This document shows positions 59,172 through 64,000 of a DNA stretch of 64,000 nucleotides, one piece after another. The notes beneath the pieces are model-generated. The model did not search any database. It was given only the letters and a program-made list of their open reading frames with translations, and was not told where the DNA came from. Numbering within the stretch: the stretch's first letter is position 1; the number at the start of each line of letters is the position of its first letter. The translations under genes and the position numbers were made by a program. The stretch spans positions 1 through 64,000 of the forward strand of contig JBCBPV010000007.1 in the NCBI GenBank assembly GCA_039820585.1, in the 5' to 3' direction. Origin of the DNA: JBCBGF01 sp039820585. GTDB taxonomy: Bacteria > Pseudomonadota > Alphaproteobacteria > Rhodobacterales > Rhodobacteraceae.

Positions 59172-59564
59172 ATGACGGGTTTGCGTGACACCATGGGCAT
59201 TTCGGCCAGCGGGATGCAGGCACAGGCTGAACGCCTGCGCCACGTGTCCGAGAATATCGCCAATGCCGATACCCCGGGCTACCGTCGCAAGACGGTGGCC
59301 TTTGAGGAGATCGTCACAGGCGGCATGCGCACCGGAAAGGTGCGAACCGGTCCGGTTGAACTGGACCGTGGCGAGCTGACCCGGATCTACGATCCCGGGC
59401 ATCCGCTGGCCGATGACACCGGCTACCACGATGGATCGAATGTCGATCTGGTGGTCGAAATTGCCGACGCGCGTGAAGCGCAGCGGAGCTACGAAGCCAA
59501 TCTGAGACTGTTCGACCAGGCCCGGCAAATGTCGCGCAGCGTGCTTGAACTTCTCAGGCGTTAA
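59172..59564 (+). CDS. flgC: Flagellar basal-body rod protein FlgC
   Basis: 130 residues. Rod signature ASGMQAQAERLRHVSENIAN plus ADTPGYRRK; YHDGSNVDLVVEIADAREAQ and RSYEANLRLFDQARQMSRS at the C-terminus. Proximal rod subunit assembling with FlgB, FlgF and FliE. GGGGCGGG precedes the start. Confidence 0.96.
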   Translation: MTGLRDTMGISASGMQAQAERLRHVSENIANADTPGYRRKTVAFEEIVTGGMRTGKVRTGPVELDRGELTRIYDPGHPLADDTGYHDGSNVDLVVEIADAREAQRSYEANLRLFDQARQMSRSVLELLRR

Positions 59565-59575
59565 CGGGGGCAACC

Positions 59576-59842
59576 ATGGACCTTAGATCAGTAACCGCCA
59601 CACAGGGCTATGCCGCCACGCGGCCGGCCACCGCCGCACCAGAGGCCGCCGTGCCCGTGGGCGATTTTGCCAAAGCGTTGGAGGCCCGCGAAGAGCAGGC
59701 CACCGAAGCGATGACCACCGGGGCCGACCCGATGTCGCTTGTCCAGGCCCTGGCCGAGACGCAGCTTGCGGTCGAGGCGGCGGTGACCGTGCGCGACCGG
59801 GTGGTCGAGGCGTATCAGGAAATCCTGCGGATGCCGGTGTAG
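59576..59842 (+). CDS. fliE: Flagellar hook-basal body complex protein FliE
   Basis: 88 residues. FliE connects the MS ring to the proximal rod. Recognisable C-terminal half: LVQALAETQLAVEAAVTVRD and RVVEAYQEILRMPV. Preceded by GGGGGCAACC and directly followed by fliQ (3-nt gap). Confidence 0.92.
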   Translation: MDLRSVTATQGYAATRPATAAPEAAVPVGDFAKALEAREEQATEAMTTGADPMSLVQALAETQLAVEAAVTVRDRVVEAYQEILRMPV

Positions 59843-59845
59843 CGG

Positions 59846-60118
59846 GTGAACGATGCCGTTCTCTTTGACACTCTGCGCTCAGGGTTGTGGGTGTCGGTCT
59901 TGATGTCGACCCCGATCCTCGCGGTTGCCTTGGGCACGGGTCTGTTGATCGGCCTCTTTCAGGCGCTGACCTCTATCCAGGAGATGACATTGACCTTCGT
60001 GCCGAAACTCGCCGCCATGGTCGCCGTGTTCTGGGCGACGATGGGCTATATGACCGGCGTTCTGACCGCGTTTTTCCAGGACCAGATCGTGCCCCTGATC
60101 GCTGCGGGGCCGGGCTGA
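59846..60118 (+). CDS. fliQ: Flagellar export apparatus protein FliQ
   Basis: 90 residues, GTG start. Two membrane helices; family sequence WVSVLMSTPILAVALGTGLL, GLFQALTSIQEMTLTFVPKL and ATMGYMTGVLTAFF. Part of the FliPQR export gate in the inner membrane. The stop overlaps the flgF ATG (TGATG). FliP and FliR are not in the window. Confidence 0.95.
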   Translation: MNDAVLFDTLRSGLWVSVLMSTPILAVALGTGLLIGLFQALTSIQEMTLTFVPKLAAMVAVFWATMGYMTGVLTAFFQDQIVPLIAAGPG

Positions 60119-60837
60119 TGGACAATGCAGGTTATGCCACGCTTGGCCGCCAGTCGGGCCTCTTGCGCGAAATGCAGGCGGTCGCGCACAACATCGCCAA
60201 CATGTCGACCACCGGATACCGGCGCGAAGGCGTGATCTTTTCGGAGTTTGTCCGCGCCACTGGCCCGGACAGCCCGTCTTTGTCCATGGCCGCGGGCCGG
60301 GTCGCGCAGACCGATCTGTCACGCGCGCCCATGCGCCTGACCGAAGCCACGTTTGACATGGCCATCGAAGGCCCCGGCTTCTTCCAGGTCGCGACGCCTG
60401 ACGGCAACGCCTTGACCCGCGCGGGCAATTTCACGCCTTTGCCCGATGGGCGGTTGGTGACGCCCGCGGGGTTCGCATTGCTCGATGCTGGCGGGGCCGA
60501 GATTCAGGTGCCGCCCGGCGCAACAGCCGTAAGCGTCAGCCCGGATGGCACGTTGTCGGCCAATGGCGGGCCGGTGGCCCAGATTGGCCTGTGGCAGGTG
60601 CCAGACGGCGCGCGGCTTGACCGCGTGGCTGGCGTTGTGTTTCGCACCCCCGACGGGGTGATCCCGGCGGCGGCGGACACCACGATCCAGCAAGGCTTCC
60701 TTGAGGGGTCCAACGTCTCACCGGTCACGGAGATCTCGCGGATGATCGCGGTCCAACGCGCCTATGAGCTGGGCCAGGGCCTGCTCGACCGCGAAGACGA
60801 GCGGGTGCGCACGACGCTGCGCACGCTCGGTCAGTAA
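60118..60837 (+). CDS. flgF: Flagellar basal-body rod protein FlgF
   Basis: 239 residues. Rod family N-terminus QSGLLREMQAVAHNIANMST plus TGYRREG, the internal DMAIEGPGFFQVATPDGNAL, and the C-terminal VTEISRMIAVQRAYELGQGL. Distinguished from FlgG by its shorter length and its place just before it. Confidence 0.95.
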   Translation: MDNAGYATLGRQSGLLREMQAVAHNIANMSTTGYRREGVIFSEFVRATGPDSPSLSMAAGRVAQTDLSRAPMRLTEATFDMAIEGPGFFQVATPDGNALTRAGNFTPLPDGRLVTPAGFALLDAGGAEIQVPPGATAVSVSPDGTLSANGGPVAQIGLWQVPDGARLDRVAGVVFRTPDGVIPAAADTTIQQGFLEGSNVSPVTEISRMIAVQRAYELGQGLLDREDERVRTTLRTLGQ

Positions 60838-60860
60838 CACCACACGTATAGGAGAGGCAG

Positions 60861-61646
60861 ATGAAGGCACTTCAGATTGCAGCCACCGGAATGTCCGCGC
60901 AGCAAATGCGGGTCGAGGTGATCTCAAACAACCTCTCGAATATGAGCACGACAGGCTACAACGCCCGGCGCGCGGAATTCGCCGACCTGCATTATCAACA
61001 GCTGACGCGCGCGGGCACGGTGAACGCCGCCGATGGCACCGTCTTGCCCACGGGCGTGCAACTGGGCCTGGGCGTGCGCCCGGCCGCGATATCGGTCACG
61101 GTGATGCAAGGCTCGCTCTCGGCCACCAGCGGGGATCTGGACGTTGCGATCGAGGGCAGCGGATATCTTGAGGTCACCCTGCCCTCGGGCCAGGCGGCCT
61201 ATACCCGCGACGGCGGTCTCAAACGCTCAGCCGACGGGCTGATCGTCACGTCGGACGGCAACCCCGTGGTTCCCAACATCACAATCCCCGAAGATGCCCG
61301 CGCGCTGACGATCAACTCTGCCGGGGAGGTCTTTGCCTATTTCGACGACCAGCCCGAACCCGAAGAGTTGGGCCAATTCACGCTGGCAGGCTTTGCCAAT
61401 GTAAAGGGGCTCGAGGCGATCGGATCGAACCTGTTTCTGGAAACCCCGGCCTCTGGCGCGCCATTCGTGACCGCGCCGGGCACCGACGGGTTGGGCACCC
61501 TGCGCCAGGGGTATCTGGAAGAAAGCTCAGTCGACGCGGTGCGCGAAATCACCGAACTGATCGAGGCCCAGCGCGGTTATGAGCTGAACGCCAAGGTCAT
61601 CACCGCCGCCGACCGGATGCTGGGCGCAACAACGCAGCTGCGGTGA
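60861..61646 (+). CDS. flgG: Flagellar basal-body distal rod protein FlgG
   Basis: 261 residues, the usual FlgG length. MKALQIAATGMSAQQMRVEV and NNLSNMSTTGYNARRAEFAD at the start, then GSGYLEVTLPSGQAAYTRDG, and EESSVDAVREITELIEAQRG at the end. Forms the distal rod. The gap to flgF (23 bp) contains AGGAGAGG as ribosome-binding site. Confidence 0.97.
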   Translation: MKALQIAATGMSAQQMRVEVISNNLSNMSTTGYNARRAEFADLHYQQLTRAGTVNAADGTVLPTGVQLGLGVRPAAISVTVMQGSLSATSGDLDVAIEGSGYLEVTLPSGQAAYTRDGGLKRSADGLIVTSDGNPVVPNITIPEDARALTINSAGEVFAYFDDQPEPEELGQFTLAGFANVKGLEAIGSNLFLETPASGAPFVTAPGTDGLGTLRQGYLEESSVDAVREITELIEAQRGYELNAKVITAADRMLGATTQLR

Positions 61647-62074
61647 TGGGAATGCGCCTGTTTACCGGTCTTCTTTGCGCCGCGTTGGCCGCGGGCATCG
61701 GCCACGCGGAAACGCTTGTTGCCGCACGCACGCTGCCGGCCCAGACCGTGCTGTCGGACACCGACATCCGCGTGGGCGCAACACCGGTGGCCGGCGCCCT
61801 GCGCCGACCGATGGATGCCATTGGCCTTGAGACCCGCACCGTCATCTACGAAGGCCGGCCCCTGCGACCCGCCGATATCGGGCCCGCCGCGGTGGTCGAG
61901 CGCAATGAAATCATCACGCTCAGCTTCGCGGGCTACCACCTGGAGATTGCCACCGACGGCCGCGCGCTTGATCGCGGGGCCACCGGGGATCGGGTGCGGG
62001 TGATGAACCTTGCGTCGCGCAAAACCGTCACGGCCACGATCACCGGCCCGGGCATGGCGCAGGTGACGCGATGA
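61646..62074 (+). CDS. flgA: Flagellar P-ring assembly chaperone FlgA
   Basis: 142 residues from ATG 61646, overlapping the flgG stop (TGATG). Signal peptide RLFTGLLCAALAAGIGHA, then the SAF-domain: LVAARTLPAQTVLSDTDIRV, ETRTVIYEGRPLRPADIGPA, LDRGATGDRVRVMNLAS. Shorter than enterobacterial FlgA (single SAF-type core), as in other alphaproteobacteria. Periplasmic chaperone for FlgI. Confidence 0.93.
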   Translation: MGMRLFTGLLCAALAAGIGHAETLVAARTLPAQTVLSDTDIRVGATPVAGALRRPMDAIGLETRTVIYEGRPLRPADIGPAAVVERNEIITLSFAGYHLEIATDGRALDRGATGDRVRVMNLASRKTVTATITGPGMAQVTR

Positions 62075-62793
62075 GGGCGCTTGGTCGATGGCTGGCGATG
62101 CTGCCCGTGTGCGCACTGGCCGGGTGTGCCGCCCTTAGCGAAGTGGGCAAGGCCCCGCCCTTTACGCCCGTCACCGGCGGGTTGGAACATCAGGCGATGC
62201 GCCTGCCGCCGGGCAACGCGGTCTATCGCCCCGACGGCCCCTCCCTTTGGACGGCGGGGCGCGGATCGCTCTTGGGCGATCGCCGGGCCCGGCAAGAGGG
62301 CGATATTCTGACGGTCGTGATCGAGATTGACGAAAGCGCCGAGATCTCTAACAGCACCGACCGGTCGCGCACCGGGTCAGAGACGCTGGGCGCCAATGGT
62401 CTTTTGGGGCTTGAAGGCCTGGCACAGCGCGTGTTGCCGGGCAATCCCGACCTGTCCAGCGCCGTTGATGTCCAGGGGCAGTCACGTTCATCGGGCGATG
62501 GCAGCGTGCGGCGCAACGAACAGCTGACCCTGCGGGTCGCGTCAACGGTGATCGACGTGCTGCAAAACGGGGTGTTGCGGATCCGGGGATCTCAGGAAGT
62601 GCGCGTGAATTTCGAGATCCGCGAGTTGCTGGTCGATGGCTATGTGCGGCCCGAAGATATCTCGCGCCGCAACGAGATCACCTATGACAAGATCGCCTCT
62701 GCGCGGATCTCTTACGGCGGGCGCGGCCAGATCACGGCGGTCCAGCAGCCGCGCTATGGCCAGCAAGTGGCCGATATCGTGCTGCCGTTCTGA
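62071..62793 (+). CDS. flgH: Flagellar L-ring protein FlgH
   Basis: 240 residues, ATG overlapping the flgA stop. Outer-membrane lipoprotein: signal with lipobox CALAGCAAL (lipid Cys near residue 14). Family blocks: SLWTAGRGSLLGDRRARQEG, DILTVVIEIDESAEISNSTD, LRIRGSQEVRVNFEIRELLV and GYVRPEDISRRNEI. Builds the L ring in the outer membrane. Confidence 0.96.
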   Translation: MRALGRWLAMLPVCALAGCAALSEVGKAPPFTPVTGGLEHQAMRLPPGNAVYRPDGPSLWTAGRGSLLGDRRARQEGDILTVVIEIDESAEISNSTDRSRTGSETLGANGLLGLEGLAQRVLPGNPDLSSAVDVQGQSRSSGDGSVRRNEQLTLRVASTVIDVLQNGVLRIRGSQEVRVNFEIRELLVDGYVRPEDISRRNEITYDKIASARISYGGRGQITAVQQPRYGQQVADIVLPF

Positions 62794-63278
62794 TGGGCGC
62801 GCTGGTGCCGGTGATCCTTGCGCTCGTTGGTCTGGGCGTTGGTGTGGGCGTGGGCTATGTCACCCGCCCCGATCCGCCGCCACCCGAAGAGCCCCTTGCA
62901 GAAGAGCAAGCACCTGAACCCGCGACGCCCGGCAGTAAGCCCCAGGATGAGGAGGCTTACGACTATGCGCGGCTGAACAACCAGTTCGTGATTCCCGTGG
63001 TTCGGGGGGACGCTGTCGAAGCGCTTGTCGTGATGTCGCTGACACTGGAGGTGTCGCTGGGAGAGACCGAAACCGTCTTTGCCCGCGAGCCAAGACTGCG
63101 CGACGGTTTTCTGCGCGATCTGTTCGATCATGCCAATATTGGCGGTTTCGATATCGGGTTCACGCAGTCGGGCAACCTTGCGATCCTTCGCGCAGCTTTG
63201 CTGGAAACCGCGCGCGAAAGCCTGGGCGATGTGGTCCACGATATCTTGATCACGGACATTCTGCGGCAAGAGGTTTAG
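62793..63278 (+). CDS. FliL-like flagellar basal-body-associated protein
   Basis: 161 residues. One N-terminal membrane helix (LVPVILALVGLGVGVGVGYV), a Pro/Glu-rich linker (30-55), then a periplasmic domain with NQFVIPVV, VVMSLTLEVSLGE and HDILITDILRQEV, resembling FliL (N-anchor plus stomatin-like periplasmic part). Starts by TGATG overlap with flgH and ends the flgB-to-fliL unit. Similarity is modest, so no symbol is given. Confidence 0.75.
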   Translation: MGALVPVILALVGLGVGVGVGYVTRPDPPPPEEPLAEEQAPEPATPGSKPQDEEAYDYARLNNQFVIPVVRGDAVEALVVMSLTLEVSLGETETVFAREPRLRDGFLRDLFDHANIGGFDIGFTQSGNLAILRAALLETARESLGDVVHDILITDILRQEV

Positions 63279-63496
63279 GCTGGTTTTGACGGGCGGTTAT
63301 CGGACATGCGCCGGGTCGGCTTCAACGTGACAAGGCTTTTGGTGATCGGTGCTGCAACGGACTGCATGTCCGGGTCCTTGGCCGCAAGCAGGGACAAAAG
63401 ATGCGAATGCTGGCGGAAGCCGCGATCTGGCCAGCGGTCCACGGAACACGCCGCCTGACACCGAACCGCAAGCGGGCGCATCCGCACCACCGTCAT
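63275..63496 (-). CDS. Hypothetical protein, end of the flhB unit
   Basis: 73 residues from ATG 63496 (MTVVRMRPLAVRCQAACS), overlapping the stop of the preceding minus-strand gene by 4 nt and the fliL-like stop by 4 bp at its own end. Basic, no membrane segment, no family recognised. Contains KSLVTLKPTRRMSDNRPS near the C-terminus. The tight overlap upstream supports translation; the function is unknown and may be flagellar by association. Confidence 0.5.
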   Translation of the reverse strand: MTVVRMRPLAVRCQAACSVDRWPDRGFRQHSHLLSLLAAKDPDMQSVAAPITKSLVTLKPTRRMSDNRPSKPA

Positions 63497-63822
63497 GCCT
63501 GGTCCTTCAACCGCGCCAGCACTTGCCACCGACCGAATGCACGGGTGGCCCCAGCGGCGATTGGAGCGCGTTCTGCCTGCAACCGTGCCAGGTCTTGCAG
63601 GTGTTCAGCACGCCGGACACGCGCCCAATCCTGCCACTTTGCGCCTTGTGACAGGGCAAGAATCGACGCTGTCTCTTCCGTCGTGGGGCATGCAGGCTCT
63701 TTGCCGTGCCCTGCGCGCAGGTCGGCGATCTGGCGGTCGAGTTCGGCCAGTTTCAACGCCTCCCGCTCAAACACCAACCGCGCCAGAGCGGTCAGCTTTG
63801 CGAGTTTGGCTGCACTTTGCAT
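63493..63822 (-). CDS. Small coiled-coil protein after flhB, FliJ-like candidate
   Basis: 109 residues from ATG 63822, sharing one base with the flhB stop (TGATG). Strongly helical with Ala/Leu/Arg heptads in MQSAAKLAKLTALARLVFER, EALKLAELDRQIADL and RAEHLQDLARLQAERAPIAA. This two-helix coiled-coil layout and size recall FliJ, the escort of FliI/FlhA, which has little sequence conservation. It is offered as a candidate only. Confidence 0.6.
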   Translation of the reverse strand: MQSAAKLAKLTALARLVFEREALKLAELDRQIADLRAGHGKEPACPTTEETASILALSQGAKWQDWARVRRAEHLQDLARLQAERAPIAAGATRAFGRWQVLARLKDQA

Positions 63823-64000
63823 CACGACCGCCCGCGCGCGGCCAAGGCGTCGGCAAACCGGATCGCGGCGGCGACGGCGCGGTAGTGCTCGGGCGGGATT
63901 GCCTCGCCCACCGACAGGGACGCATGAAGCGCGCGTGCCGTTGGTGGGTCGCGGTGGACCGGCACGCCGTGGATCGCGGCCACTTCGCGGATGCGCGCGG
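63822..64000 (-). CDS. flhB: Flagellar export apparatus protein FlhB, C-terminal end
   Basis: The last 58 complete codons are in the window; the gene continues beyond 64000. The sequence fits the FlhB cytoplasmic tail after the NPTH autocleavage site: IREVAAIHGVPVHRDPPTAR then ALHASLSVGEAIPPEHYRAV. FlhB switches export from rod/hook to filament substrates together with FliK (gene at 51242-53170). Confidence 0.85.
   Translation of the reverse strand, partial: ARIREVAAIHGVPVHRDPPTARALHASLSVGEAIPPEHYRAVAAAIRFADALAARGRS

Overview
The window is high-GC chromosomal DNA that reads as an aerobic anoxygenic phototroph of the Roseobacter/Rhodobacteraceae group (Alphaproteobacteria). The evidence is a spheroidene-type carotenoid set (crtD, crtC, crtB, crtI, crtA) fused to bchI-bchD-bchO, alphaproteobacterial flagellar genes (flaF, flbT, DUF1217), DUF4170 beside lipid A genes, and rpsT beside dnaA. 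No species is claimed. I see no rRNA, tRNA, CRISPR array or intact insertion sequence.

Layout. 0-10 kb is one end of a photosynthesis gene cluster: crtD-crtC (+), a lipoprotein gene (+), crtI-crtB-tspO (-), and divergently crtA-bchI-bchD-bchO (+). The crtI/crtA gap carries two perfect TGT-N12-ACA PpsR/CrtJ boxes. 10-15 kb holds DUF4170, a divergent KDO-transferase-like gene, lpxK, a CaiB-type CoA-transferase, a DsbA-like protein and a DUF721/DciA-like protein. 15-31 kb is mixed housekeeping and metabolism: mutY, alkB, tdh-kbl, marR-thiolase, a hybrid histidine kinase, VOC, yaaA, recQ, yggT, an MFS transporter, mepA and a phytase-esterase-like protein.

30.8-32.3 kb is a compact translation-related stretch. 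It has a preQ1-I-like riboswitch before a queuosine-precursor transporter, an 18-codon ORF with a 17-nt match to the 16S rRNA 3' end, a strong terminator, 11-bp repeats plus an 18-bp palindrome, and arfB. 32-46 kb contains a DegP-like protease, the replication genes dnaN-recF, lysE, a fatty acid desaturase, gyrB, NAD salvage genes (pncB, pncA), trhO, dnaA and rpsT. Next come an enoyl-CoA hydratase, mutM and ubiE-ubiB.

50.5-64 kb is a flagellar cluster: fliK-flgD (-), flgJ-like and flgN-like genes, fliC-flaF-flbT-DUF1217 (+), fliI (-), flgB-flgC-fliE-fliQ-flgF-flgG-flgA-flgH-fliL (+), and the flhB end with two small genes (-). The first and last genes (crtD, flhB) run off the window. Points most worth a second look: the 18-codon ORF unit, the riboswitch, the arfB repeats, an apparent ATT start for crtA, the missing start of crtC, a nested palindrome between gyrB and pncB, and the loss of key residues in the KDO-transferase-like protein and in Tdh.
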